DNA of 64,000 nt from contig NZ_PEEX01000001.1 of the NCBI RefSeq assembly GCF_002754245.1, positions 5,064,001 to 5,128,000 of the forward strand, written 5' to 3'. This document shows positions 9,164 to 19,384 of the stretch, in pieces; within the stretch, counting starts at the first letter, position 1, and each line of letters opens with the position of its first letter. Position numbers and translations under genes: made by a program. Source of the DNA: Chryseobacterium sp. 52. Lineage in GTDB: Bacteria > Bacteroidota > Bacteroidia > Flavobacteriales > Weeksellaceae. The notes under the pieces are model-generated. The model made no database searches. It had not been told where the DNA came from and saw nothing but the letters and a program-made list of their open reading frames with translations.

Positions 9164-12100
9164 TTATTCTTTAATAAATTTCTTTTGAACTGATTTACCG
9201 TTGTCTTCGATATCTATTACGTAAACTCCGTTGATCAGTTTCGCTACATTGATCTGATTGTTCAGTAGGATACCTTCAGCCAGAATCTGTGCTGCAGCAT
9301 TGTAGATCTTATATTTCGCTTTTTTGCTGATATTCTTCACATACAATACTGAACTTACCGGGTTAGGATAAATCATGATATCGGTCTGGTTAACCGGATT
9401 CGCTACCGCTGGTTTAGAGATTCTTACTGAGTAATCTTCTACTTCCCCGTTGGCAAATCTGGTACAGTTCACCGGAACTCCGTCTCTCATCAATGCCACT
9501 CTCATCACTACATATTTATAGCTTGTCATACTTACAAAGGCATCCACCGGTACACTGAAGGTTCCTGTAACAGGGCTTGTTGTATTCGGAGGTGATGTAA
9601 ATACTCTTTCGTCAAGATCGAAATATCCGTTTCTGTTGAAGTCAATCCATACTGCAATACCTTCATCATGGTTGGTTCCGTTCCATTTTTTCTCAATCGT
9701 AATCTGATTTCCTGTAGATCCCTGAACCATTTCTATGAATGTTCCAGGTACTCCTGTATAATCTGTATAGGTTGAAGGGCCGGAAGCATTTTCCATTTTA
9801 GGTCTTCCATTTGGTGTTACTGTAATTTTAGCAATATGCTCATTCACTGAATTTCCGGATGACATCTGACAGTAGATCACTGTAGGTGTTGTAAAATAGT
9901 ATGGAGGGGTATATGTACCCGGTGTACCATTACAGATATTCACTACCTGCATTTCATATTTAGTATCTTCCAGTAATCCTGCTATAGTATAAGCATTGTT
10001 TGCAAGCGGAATATTCGTCCAGCTCGGAATACCTACTTTTCTGTATCTAAGTACATAAGTGGCTCCAGGAAACCCATCCCATACAACCTCTGCCGATGTA
10101 GGAGTAAGCTGAGTGATCATTAATCCCGGAGGAGGTAGCTCACAAGTCCTTAGTGTCGTAAATACAACTGGATTTGAATATGGATTAGGCGTTAATTCTC
10201 CGGTACACTGATTCGCAACCTGTACTTCATATTTTGTATACGGATCTAAACCAGGTAACAAATATGTATTTGCAGGCGGAGCCGGCAGATTAACAAGATT
10301 CCAGGTTGCCGCTCCTACTTTTCTCCATCTCATTACATAGGTAGAGCCGGTTACAAGTGGGGTCCAGGTAATCAGACCAGAATTTGTAGTGATATTTGTA
10401 ACTGAAACTCCCGGAGGCGTAGGATCACATTTCGTTGTGAATGGTCTTATCGGTGTAAAAGTACCTGTGGAAGTTCCGCAATTTGCTGCAATCTGTACTT
10501 CATAGGTTGTAAAAGGAATCAGATTAGTTAAAGTATAAGGTACAGCTGTAACATATACACTGGTCCATGCTGTAGTTCCCTGTACTCTGTACTGTAAAAC
10601 ATACGTAAGATTATTAGTTGCCCCTGTCCAGTTAACAACAGCTGAATTATGAGTTACTGCTGTAAATGTTGGATTAGTCGGGGTATCTGTACTGCATGGT
10701 TTTAGTTTTACGATATAATCTTCAACTTCCCCGTTTACAGCATTCTGACACATAACAGGAGCACTTGTACGTCTTAATACCACTCTCATTGTTGTGGTCA
10801 GTGGTCCGTTATAAGCTCCCGCCGGAACCGCAAAATTAGCGCTAACCGGAGTTGTGGTACTGGATGCTGAAGTCAGGATCTGTTCTGATGTTTCAAAAAC
10901 TCCATTTCTGTTGAAATCTATCCATGCGGAAACAGCATCGCTGCTTGTTGCACCTGTCCATCCTTTTGCTACAGATATTTTATTACCTGCCGAACCTATT
11001 TCCAATGTAATAAGTGTAGCTGGTGTATTATAACTGGTATAATTATTCTGTACAGATGTGTTATTCATTACCGCAAGTGCCGGGTTTATGGATGTAACGG
11101 TTACATTTGAAATATGGTCGTTAGTCCCCGTACCTGTCATCGGACAGTAGGTAAGCGGCGGAGTGGTAAATTGTGTAGAAGGTGAAAATGTACCTTGTGT
11201 GCCGTTACATTTTGTTGCAATCTGCACTTCATACTGGGTCTGTTCCGTTAAGTTTGGAATTGTATAGTTATTTCCGGGAGCCGGTACAGGATCCACGGTT
11301 GTCCAAACTGTAGTTCCTACTTTTCTGTATCTCAATACATAGGTGGCACCAGTTGCTGCTAACCAGGAAACATTTGCTGTAGTTGGTGTAAGGTTTGTTA
11401 CCGTAATATTGGCTGGCGGAGCAGTTGTACATGCCGGCTGATCAATTAATTTCACGGCATAATCTTCAACTTCTCCATTCGTAAAGTTTCCACATGCGGC
11501 AGGGTTGGCAGTATCTCTCAGAACAACACGCATACGGGTTGTAAGTGGTCCTGCATAAGCAGTAGCCGGTACAGTAAATGTTGCCGTTACCGGAGTTGTG
11601 GTATTATTGGCTCCGTTTAAAATTCTTTCAGTAGTCTCAAAAAGACCATTTTTGTTAAAATCAATCCAGACACTTACAGCCTTGCTTGATGTAGCAGCCG
11701 GCCAGGATTTAGAAATAGAAACATTATTATTTGCAGATCCCCGCACCAATGTTATCAATTTAGTAATATCAGTCGAATAGTCAGTATAGTTAGCTGCTGC
11801 TGAATCATTACTCATCGTATATGAGTTTGTTCCTGCTACGGTTACGTTGGAAATATATCCGTTATCAGTACTCGTAGAAGTTGCCGCACAGTATAAGGTT
11901 ACAAAAGTTGAAACCGGTGAAAACGTTCCTGTTGTTCCTGCGCATACATTAGCAATCTGAAATTCATAATGTGTTCCTGCTGCCAGGCCACTAAGGGTAA
12001 CTGTATTCGTTGTTGGTGCCGGAGTAACTGTTATCCATGCTGTAGTTCCTGCAACACGGTATTGAAAAATATAGGTTGCATTAAATGATGCATTCCATGT

Positions 12101-14140
12101 GACTGTTGCCTGTGCCTGTGTGATGGCTGAAACTACGATTCCTCCCGGTGCATTGGTCGTACATATCGGAAGTGTTTCTATAGATGCAGTACCAATCGCA
12201 TAAAATACATTATTGATTGCACTTACTCTGATTTTAGCAGTTCCTCCCACTGTTAAAGGGAAAGGAGTAAAATCCAGACTCTGGTTTCCATCATTAGGTG
12301 TTGATACAGCAACCACATTCCAGGTGACACCGTTATCTGTTGTAAAATCTATTTTTACATTAGCCGCATTATAAGGTGCAGCATTGGTATTTACAACATC
12401 CCAGGTTACGTTTGAAGGTCCGTTGTTATATATTACTGTTGGATTTACTCTAAATGGACCGTTATTTCCTACAATAATGGTCTGAGTTGCCGATTGGGTC
12501 TGCTGTTGGTTGGCAATAGGATGGTTATCTCTTGCCGTAACGGTAAATCTGGTTGTTCTAGCTACCGTAGATACAGCTTCCCAGAGGCTGTTTGCATTAT
12601 TCAAAACTCCTGCAAGTACAGAAGATAATCTTGGGAAATAACGGGTCGGGCTGGCCGACGGATTTACAGATCTGAAAGAAGGACCTGTAGTTGTATTTCC
12701 TAAGTTCGCATTATTGATGACTTCATTGGCGATGTCTACCTCTTCCCAGTTAAAAGTCATAGGATCGTTCTCAGCATCTGTAGCAGATGCGGTTAGCACA
12801 AAAGCTGTTCCTTTCGGGATATTATAAGTTGTAAGTGCTGTTATTACAGGAGGTGTATTTGTAATAACAGTTTCTATATCACATGTTTTGCTGATCAGAT
12901 TTGCCTGAATCGCAGTAATATTAGTAACATTAAAATAAGGATCTGAATGTGGCTGCACATCGGTCGTTGGTCCCGTAATTCCTGCATATCCCATAATACT
13001 TGATCCTGAACCGGGTTCCACACTGGTAGGAGAACCTAATTGAGGGGCAGAATATGAAAAGCTGTGAACTCCTCCCAACTGATGTCCCACTTCATGAGCG
13101 ACATAGTCTATGTCAAAATTATCTCCCACCGGAGGATTCCCCCCTGGAGATGTCCATCCTGAACCTTTATCGTTGGATGTAGGTAAAAGATTATCCCTGC
13201 AAATACAACCAACACATCCTGCATTTCCTCCAGCTCCCGGAGGAGAAAACAAATGCCCGATATCATAGTTCGCATTACCAACCCCTGCAGTCATGACAGA
13301 CTGTACCTGAGCATTCCAGCCTACAATACCATTAGCCGTTCCATTTTCCGTTGCGGAATAGGGGTCTGTATTGGCATTGGTGTAAATTAGGTTGGGATAA
13401 TTCTGAAGATTCAGATGCAGTGCAAAATCTTTTTCGTAGACTCCATTGATTCTTGTTAAGGTTGCGTTCATCGCAGCCAGTGCTCCGGCTACTGTGCCTC
13501 CATGGTACTGGGTATATTCTCCACATACCGAAAGAGCAAGCCGTAAAGTTCTGAATTTTTTATCTGAATTTTTTGCAAAGTCAGTAGCCTGATTAAAGAA
13601 AGCTTTTCCCTGCTGGTGAAGCTGGTCTATATCATGTCTGGCACTTTCACTTTCCTCTGTAGAACAGACAAAACCTTTTTTATCTTTTCCTGTTTTCGCA
13701 TGGACGCTGTAGATCGTCTTACCGGCATTGGCTGGTTCTATAAATTCATAGCCTCCATCCTGAATGATCATCGACTGAAAATCATTAGGAGCCAAACTGA
13801 ATCTTAAGTATTTGGAGGGATTATCTATCCCTACCCCAACATAAGAACCCAGCTGATACTGATCTGCAAGCTCTTTTACTACAACCGGAAAGCTGTACAC
13901 TGCAAATTTTTCAATTTTCCCTTCTGTCGTTGGAAGTGAAATGATAACAGGTTTTGCATTTTTACCTGTTTCCTCTGCTTTGGCCAGCTGTAATTTTAGC
14001 TGCGAAATATCCAAAGAATAATACTTGTCAGGTTTTGAGTTTTCGTTAACTCCTTTTCCATGATACACTGCAGGTGTCCATTGTGCATGAATCATTGCAA
14101 ATAAACAAAGGAAAAAGAAAGAAATAGAAATTTTCTTCAT
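9164..14140 (-). CDS. Secreted reprolysin-like metalloprotease with FN3/GEVEDY modules and T9SS tail
   Basis: Very large exported protease of 1658 aa. The ATG at 14140 gives a clean signal peptide (MKKISISFFFLCLFAMIHAQ); a longer reading frame from 14170 does not. A propeptide of about 180 residues is followed by a catalytic domain with the metzincin motif HEVGHQLGGVH at about 349-359 and a Met-turn SSIMGYAG near 381. Then come an Ig-like region, five fibronectin III-like repeats that each begin with Cys, and three GEVEDY modules (NGEVEDY ends). The last 75 residues (IYPNPVSSVLYVKN to KKFIKE) form a type A T9SS sorting domain, so it should cross the outer membrane and be surface-attached or released. 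It is a paralogue of the gene at 19385-22318. The substrate is unknown. Confidence 0.9.
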   Translation of the reverse strand: MKKISISFFFLCLFAMIHAQWTPAVYHGKGVNENSKPDKYYSLDISQLKLQLAKAEETGKNAKPVIISLPTTEGKIEKFAVYSFPVVVKELADQYQLGSYVGVGIDNPSKYLRFSLAPNDFQSMIIQDGGYEFIEPANAGKTIYSVHAKTGKDKKGFVCSTEESESARHDIDQLHQQGKAFFNQATDFAKNSDKKFRTLRLALSVCGEYTQYHGGTVAGALAAMNATLTRINGVYEKDFALHLNLQNYPNLIYTNANTDPYSATENGTANGIVGWNAQVQSVMTAGVGNANYDIGHLFSPPGAGGNAGCVGCICRDNLLPTSNDKGSGWTSPGGNPPVGDNFDIDYVAHEVGHQLGGVHSFSYSAPQLGSPTSVEPGSGSSIMGYAGITGPTTDVQPHSDPYFNVTNITAIQANLISKTCDIETVITNTPPVITALTTYNIPKGTAFVLTASATDAENDPMTFNWEEVDIANEVINNANLGNTTTGPSFRSVNPSASPTRYFPRLSSVLAGVLNNANSLWEAVSTVARTTRFTVTARDNHPIANQQQTQSATQTIIVGNNGPFRVNPTVIYNNGPSNVTWDVVNTNAAPYNAANVKIDFTTDNGVTWNVVAVSTPNDGNQSLDFTPFPLTVGGTAKIRVSAINNVFYAIGTASIETLPICTTNAPGGIVVSAITQAQATVTWNASFNATYIFQYRVAGTTAWITVTPAPTTNTVTLSGLAAGTHYEFQIANVCAGTTGTFSPVSTFVTLYCAATSTSTDNGYISNVTVAGTNSYTMSNDSAAANYTDYSTDITKLITLVRGSANNNVSISKSWPAATSSKAVSVWIDFNKNGLFETTERILNGANNTTTPVTATFTVPATAYAGPLTTRMRVVLRDTANPAACGNFTNGEVEDYAVKLIDQPACTTAPPANITVTNLTPTTANVSWLAATGATYVLRYRKVGTTVWTTVDPVPAPGNNYTIPNLTEQTQYEVQIATKCNGTQGTFSPSTQFTTPPLTYCPMTGTGTNDHISNVTVTSINPALAVMNNTSVQNNYTSYNTPATLITLEIGSAGNKISVAKGWTGATSSDAVSAWIDFNRNGVFETSEQILTSASSTTTPVSANFAVPAGAYNGPLTTTMRVVLRRTSAPVMCQNAVNGEVEDYIVKLKPCSTDTPTNPTFTAVTHNSAVVNWTGATNNLTYVLQYRVQGTTAWTSVYVTAVPYTLTNLIPFTTYEVQIAANCGTSTGTFTPIRPFTTKCDPTPPGVSVTNITTNSGLITWTPLVTGSTYVMRWRKVGAATWNLVNLPAPPANTYLLPGLDPYTKYEVQVANQCTGELTPNPYSNPVVFTTLRTCELPPPGLMITQLTPTSAEVVWDGFPGATYVLRYRKVGIPSWTNIPLANNAYTIAGLLEDTKYEMQVVNICNGTPGTYTPPYYFTTPTVIYCQMSSGNSVNEHIAKITVTPNGRPKMENASGPSTYTDYTGVPGTFIEMVQGSTGNQITIEKKWNGTNHDEGIAVWIDFNRNGYFDLDERVFTSPPNTTSPVTGTFSVPVDAFVSMTSYKYVVMRVALMRDGVPVNCTRFANGEVEDYSVRISKPAVANPVNQTDIMIYPNPVSSVLYVKNISKKAKYKIYNAAAQILAEGILLNNQINVAKLINGVYVIDIEDNGKSVQKKFIKE

Positions 14141-14169
14141 AACTTTTTCAATATTTTGTAATAATCTCA

Positions 14170-14177
14170 CAAATCTA
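14170..14177 (-). promoter_or_regulatory. Candidate -7 box for the 1658-aa protease gene
   Basis: Minus-strand TAGATTTG matches TAnnTTTG, about 30 bases before the ATG at 14140. The next T9SS gene carries the same octamer in its upstream region. Confidence 0.5.
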
Positions 14178-14358
14178 ATCTATTTTTTAATAAAAAAAAA
14201 CACATACCCATGAATTAATGGAAATTAAATAACAAAACGGTTGAAATATTAAAAATAGTAACTAATAGGTTGAAATTTAAATAAAAAATTCAACATTTAT
14301 TGAATTATTGATTAAAAAACTTCTACAAATACATTAAAAAACATTTTTACAATAAAAA

Positions 14359-14380
14359 AAGCCCTCATTTCTGAGGGCTT
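14359..14380 (-). terminator. Terminator after the FN3/GEVEDY giant gene
   Basis: AAGCCCTCA pairs with TGAGGGCTT around a TTTC loop. On the minus strand it is followed by a T-run (plus-strand A-run at 14353-14360). It lies 26 bases past the gene's stop at 14406. Confidence 0.88.
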
Positions 14381-14405
14381 CATTGTATTTGAAATTTAAG
14401 AATTC

Positions 14406-17400
14406 TTACTCTTTAATAAATTTCTTTTGAACTGTTATACCATTGTCTTCGATATCTATTACATAAATACCATTGATCAATTTACTTACATTGATCTGGT
14501 TATTCAGTAGAATACCGTCTCCGATAACTTGTCCTGCAGAATTGTAGATTTTATATTTCGCTTTTTTGCTGATATTTTTTACATACAATACTGTGCTTAC
14601 CGGGTTAGGATAAATCATGATATCCGTTTGGTTTAGAGAGTTCGGTACTGCCGGTTTAGCGATTCTTACTGAGTAATCCTCTACTTCTCCATTAGCAAAA
14701 TTAGTACAGTTCACAGGAACTCCGTCTCTCATCATGGCAATTCTCATCACTACATACTTGTAGTTTGTCATACTTACATAAGCATCTACCGGTACACTGA
14801 ATGTTCCTGTAACAGGACTCGTTGTATTCGGAGGTGATGTAAATACTCTTTCGTCAAGATCAAAATATCCGTTTCTGTTGAAATCGATCCATACCGCGAT
14901 ACCTTCATCATGGTTGGTTCCGTTCCACTTCTTCTCAATCGTAATCTGATTTCCTGTAGATCCCTGAACCATTTCTATGAATGTTCCAGGTACTCCTGTA
15001 TAATTGGTATAGCTAGACGGTCCTGAAGCATTTTCCATTTTAGGTCTTCCGTTCGGAATTACCGTAACTTTAGAAATATGTTCATTAACAGCGTTCTGAG
15101 AACCCATCTGGCAATAGATTACTGTAGGTGTTGTGAAATAATATGGAGGAGTAAATGTACCCGGTGTACCGTTACAAATGTTTACAACCTGCATTTCATA
15201 TTTCGTTTCTTCCAATAATCCTGTTATTGTATAAGTATTCGTTATTAAAGGAACATTAGTCCAGCTCGGAATACCTACTTTTCTGTATCTAAGGATATAG
15301 GTTGCCCCAGGGAAACCATCCCAAGTAACTTCAGCCGATGTTGGAGTAAGCTGAAGAATTGTTAATCCAGGAGGAGCTAATTCACATGTTCTTTCCGTAG
15401 TAAATACTTTCGGATTTGAATATGGGTTAAGAGTCGTTTCTCCAACACATTTGTTAGCCACTCTAACTTCATATTTCGTATACGGATCTAAACCAGTTAA
15501 CAAATATGTATTAGTAGGAGGAGCAATGTTAGGGATTTGAGTCCAGACACCGGCAGACCCTACTTTTCTCCACTCCACTGTATATGTAGAGCTAGCTGAA
15601 AGCGGAGCCCATGTAATCAGTGCAGAGTTTGTTGTAATATTACTTATAGTAACGTTTGGAGGTGTAGGGTCGCATCTTGTTACGAATGGTTTAATCGCAG
15701 TAAATGTACCAACAACATCTCCACACACTGCAGCAACCTGAACTTCATAGTTCGTAGCTGGAGTTAAACCATTAATGACAAGCGGAACATTGTTTAGCAA
15801 TGCAGAAGCATATATTTCTATCCATGGTCCCGGAGGTGGTCCCTGCAGTCTGTATCTTAGAAGGTAGGTAACATTATTCGTAACTCCTGAGAAAGTAATC
15901 GTAGCAGAGTTATGCGTTGCAACGATTGTAGGCTGGTTAGGCGTATTATTACTACATGGTCTAATTCTTACCGCGTAATCTTCAACTTCTCCGTTCACTG
16001 CGTTCTGACACAATACCGGAGCACTGGTACGTTTAAGCACTACTCTCATGGTAGTAGTAAGCGGACCTGTATAAGCTGTTGCCGGAACAGTAAAATTATT
16101 ATTACTAACAGGAGTTGTAGTACTTGCTCCTGAGGTTAATATCTGTTCTGAAGCTTCAAAAACTCCGTTTCTGTTATAATCTATCCAGGCTGAAACTGCA
16201 TCACTGCTTGTTGCACCTGTCCATCCTTTTGCTACAGAGATCTTATTATTCGCTGAACCTGCATCCAAAGTAATCAATGTTTGCGGCGTCGAGTAGTTCG
16301 TATAATTATTCTGTACAGATGTATTATTCATTACTGGTACTCCAGGGTTAGAAGAAGTAACGGTTACATTTGAAATGTGGTCGTTAGTTCCTGTTCCTGT
16401 CATAGGGCAGTATGAAAGTGGTGGTGTGGTAAATTGTACTGCTGGAGAATATGCTCCTGTAGAACCTGCACACGTAGTGGAAACCTGTACATCATATTTA
16501 GTCTGTTCAGTAAGACCAGGAATCGTATAACTGGTTACTCCAGGCCCTAAAGTAACAGCTGGAATTGTATAGGTCCCTGCAGTAGCCAACTTCCATCTGA
16601 TGGTGTAAGTTGCATTCGCAGCACCTAACCAATAAACAGTGGCTGTAGTGGCTGTAAGGTTTAAAACAGTAATACCTGTAGGCGCTGCTGTAGTACAAGC
16701 AGGCTGATCAATTAATTTCACAGCATAATCTTCTACTTCACCCCAAGTGAAAGTTCCACAAGCAGCTGCGGTAGCACTTTCTCTTAAAGCAACACGCATA
16801 CGGGTCGTAAGATTCCCCATATAGACTCCTCCGGCAGCGTTAGGAACTGGGAAGGTAGCCGTCACAGGACTTGTTGTATTACTAGGTGAATTCAATACCT
16901 GTTCGGTACTTTCAAAAACCCCGTTTCTGTTAAAGTCAATCCATACTCCCGTTCCGAAAGAATATTGGGTACCTGGCCAGGTTTTATCAATAGTGACCGT
17001 ATTGTTTGGTAAACCTCTTACCAAAGTAACCAATCTTGTAGCATCTCCTGTATAATCTGTATAATTACTGAAATCCGAAACACTAGTCATTGGTATGGCA
17101 GCATTCGGGGTTACTACAACTTTGCTGATGTAGCCATCAATAGTAGTACTTGTAGACGCTGAAGTACAATATGTAATTGCAGGAGTTGTAAAAAGTGTAC
17201 TTGGAGAGAATGCTCCCTGTGTACCTCCACAGATTGTAGCAATCTGAACTTCATATTGGGTCTGTTCTGTAAGACCATTTATTGTATAACTGCTTGAAAG
17301 TGGTGCCGTAATATTTACCGGAGTCCATACAGTACCTGCTACAGTTTTGTAACGTAGTACATACGTTGCTCCTGTTGAAGGCAACCAAGTTACAAGAGCT

Positions 17401-19094
17401 GAAGTTGGAGTAAGGTTTGAAACCACAATATTAGTTGGAGGTGCTGTAGTACATGCCTGTAAAGCAATAACGTTTAATGTAAAATCTACATAATTACCAT
17501 ATGGAGCTGGTCCACACGGAGTAATAGCGCCTATAAATGATGAAGCCATTCTTACCCTGTAATTTCCAGGTGCCTGACCTGCAGGTATTGCAATGTTTGC
17601 AGTTCCTGTTGCAGCATAGGTAGTTGTTGCCAGAATAGTTTCGCCCGGGTCATTAAAACTCATATTATTATTCCAGTCAACCCAAACATAATAATAATAA
17701 GTACTTGTTCCACTGGTAGCTAAATTTACAGTTACCGTATTACTAGGTAAAGCGGCAAAAGGGCTAGCAGTACTATTAACATATGCAGCGTATGCATTAG
17801 CTGAATAATTTAAATTATTAATACCCCCTGTTGTGGTAACAGTTTTAAGATAATATGTAGTTGAACTCGACCCACCTGTTGGCGTACAATATCCTGTAAG
17901 CACAGTCAATGGTCCTGTCCATGCACTTTGATCTGCTGTAGTACATCTTGATCTCACCCATACATAATATGTTGTATTAGCAATTAGTGGAGAAAGAGTA
18001 GCGCTTGTTCCTGTTGTCACTGTTTGTGAAGGAAGTGTAGCAGCTGTTGGAGGTGTAGCAGAAGTACTGTAATAAACATCATATCCTCCCGCTGGTGCAA
18101 AAGCAGGTGCAGTCCAGCTGATTGAGGCACTCGTTGGTATTACCGTTCCTAAAGTTAATGCCGTAGGTGCAGAACATGTAGGAGGTGTAGTAACAGTTGC
18201 TGATCCTATCCATGTGCTCTGATCAGTTCCAGAACATTTCGATCTCACCCATACATAGTATGTTGTAACAGGTACCAATGGAGAAAGTGTAGCACTTGTT
18301 CCTGTAACCGTTTGTGAAGCTGGTGTAGTTGGTGTTGGAGCTGTTGGAGAAGTACTGTAATAAATCTCATACCCTGCTGCCGGTGCAGAAGAAGGTGCTG
18401 TCCAGCTGATTGGTGCACTTGTTGGTGCTACCGTTCCTACAGTTAATCCAAAAGGTGGTATACATGAAGGTGGCGGACCAAAAGTTAATTGAATATTTGG
18501 TCTATTGGCATCAACGGTACCAGTGGCAGTTGTAGGAGCTGTATTATCAACTTCCAGCAACATATGTTTCGATGCATTATTGGAATAGGTAAAGGAGTTT
18601 CCTGCTGTTGTTCCGTTTCCGCTTCCCCCATAGTTGGTTTCAACCAATACCATCAAGTTCTCCACTCCATTGTAATAAAAAGGACTGGTTAGTGTGACAG
18701 TATTCCATCCCGTAGGGATACTATTTATCGTTCCGTTGTATACTAAAGTAGCACCAGCGATTGCAGTAGGCCAGCTTTGGGCTGTAATCGCGGTGGTTGC
18801 AGCAGGAACAGATTTTAAATAAATCTTTACCGGCGTAGCAATGCTTGTCGCTACTGTTGCATTCCATGCTACAGACAAAACACTTCCTCCCGCCGGAATA
18901 TTTGCTTCCGCTGCGGTATAAAGTGATGCATCTCTTTGGAATCCATAGTAAGTACCCAAAGGATATCTCTGAGTAGCCGTTCCTGTACCAATAGTAACTG
19001 TTTGTGCTTGTGTGAATAGTCCGACGACCATACAAAGCAATGTTATGAGCACCCTAAAAGGTCTGCCCAATTTACAGAGTAAAAATACACTCAT
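14406..19094 (-). CDS. Giant secreted FN3/GEVEDY repeat protein with T9SS tail, no protease domain
   Basis: About 1562 aa from the ATG at 19094, which places a signal peptide at the start ([13 protein letters not shown], ending near FTQAQ). The N-terminal 190 residues are a jelly-roll-like region with the [14 protein letters not shown] stretch. The rest alternates about seven Cys-initiated fibronectin III repeats with four GEVEDY-type modules, the first divergent (YGNYVDFTL). It ends in a type A T9SS domain ([14 protein letters not shown] to KKFIKE). No HExxH motif is present. The last 380 or so residues are nearly identical to the protease gene at 9164-14140, including long identical stretches. 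Likely a surface adhesin or accessory to the neighbouring proteases; this role is inference. Confidence 0.85.
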   Translation of the reverse strand: MSVFLLCKLGRPFRVLITLLCMVVGLFTQAQTVTIGTGTATQRYPLGTYYGFQRDASLYTAAEANIPAGGSVLSVAWNATVATSIATPVKIYLKSVPAATTAITAQSWPTAIAGATLVYNGTINSIPTGWNTVTLTSPFYYNGVENLMVLVETNYGGSGNGTTAGNSFTYSNNASKHMLLEVDNTAPTTATGTVDANRPNIQLTFGPPPSCIPPFGLTVGTVAPTSAPISWTAPSSAPAAGYEIYYSTSPTAPTPTTPASQTVTGTSATLSPLVPVTTYYVWVRSKCSGTDQSTWIGSATVTTPPTCSAPTALTLGTVIPTSASISWTAPAFAPAGGYDVYYSTSATPPTAATLPSQTVTTGTSATLSPLIANTTYYVWVRSRCTTADQSAWTGPLTVLTGYCTPTGGSSSTTYYLKTVTTTGGINNLNYSANAYAAYVNSTASPFAALPSNTVTVNLATSGTSTYYYYVWVDWNNNMSFNDPGETILATTTYAATGTANIAIPAGQAPGNYRVRMASSFIGAITPCGPAPYGNYVDFTLNVIALQACTTAPPTNIVVSNLTPTSALVTWLPSTGATYVLRYKTVAGTVWTPVNITAPLSSSYTINGLTEQTQYEVQIATICGGTQGAFSPSTLFTTPAITYCTSASTSTTIDGYISKVVVTPNAAIPMTSVSDFSNYTDYTGDATRLVTLVRGLPNNTVTIDKTWPGTQYSFGTGVWIDFNRNGVFESTEQVLNSPSNTTSPVTATFPVPNAAGGVYMGNLTTRMRVALRESATAAACGTFTWGEVEDYAVKLIDQPACTTAAPTGITVLNLTATTATVYWLGAANATYTIRWKLATAGTYTIPAVTLGPGVTSYTIPGLTEQTKYDVQVSTTCAGSTGAYSPAVQFTTPPLSYCPMTGTGTNDHISNVTVTSSNPGVPVMNNTSVQNNYTNYSTPQTLITLDAGSANNKISVAKGWTGATSSDAVSAWIDYNRNGVFEASEQILTSGASTTTPVSNNNFTVPATAYTGPLTTTMRVVLKRTSAPVLCQNAVNGEVEDYAVRIRPCSNNTPNQPTIVATHNSATITFSGVTNNVTYLLRYRLQGPPPGPWIEIYASALLNNVPLVINGLTPATNYEVQVAAVCGDVVGTFTAIKPFVTRCDPTPPNVTISNITTNSALITWAPLSASSTYTVEWRKVGSAGVWTQIPNIAPPTNTYLLTGLDPYTKYEVRVANKCVGETTLNPYSNPKVFTTERTCELAPPGLTILQLTPTSAEVTWDGFPGATYILRYRKVGIPSWTNVPLITNTYTITGLLEETKYEMQVVNICNGTPGTFTPPYYFTTPTVIYCQMGSQNAVNEHISKVTVIPNGRPKMENASGPSSYTNYTGVPGTFIEMVQGSTGNQITIEKKWNGTNHDEGIAVWIDFNRNGYFDLDERVFTSPPNTTSPVTGTFSVPVDAYVSMTNYKYVVMRIAMMRDGVPVNCTNFANGEVEDYSVRIAKPAVPNSLNQTDIMIYPNPVSTVLYVKNISKKAKYKIYNSAGQVIGDGILLNNQINVSKLINGIYVIDIEDNGITVQKKFIKE

Positions 19095-19244
19095 ATTTTT
19101 TAATTTAATGATAACAATAGTAAAAGTAAGATAGTGTTTCCTATTTGTGGTGTTCAATATAATTTTGAAACATCCTTATTTACAGATAATCTGCAATGAA
19201 AAAGAATAATTTTTATGTCATACGCTAATATTTTAATAATTACA

Positions 19245-19252
19245 CAAATCTA
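19245..19252 (-). promoter_or_regulatory. Candidate -7 box for the FN3/GEVEDY giant gene
   Basis: Minus-strand TAGATTTG, identical to the box before the neighbouring protease gene. It is about 150 bases before the ATG at 19094 and so implies a long leader. Confidence 0.35.
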
Positions 19253-19335
19253 ATAATTTTTTCATTATTAATACATCCATTCAAATATTTTTTTATTAAA
19301 CTTCCACAATAATTCCACATTTAGCATAAGAAAAC

Positions 19336-19367
19336 ATAAAACCCTCAGAAGTGTCTGAGGATTTTAT
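19336..19367 (-). terminator. Terminator after the 977-aa protease gene
   Basis: A 14-bp stem around AGTG, one pair of which becomes a G-U wobble when read on the minus strand. The core CCTCAGA/TCTGAGG resembles the other terminators of this T9SS cluster. It lies 18 bases past the stop. Confidence 0.75.
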
Positions 19368-19384
19368 ATTATTTTCAATACCTG

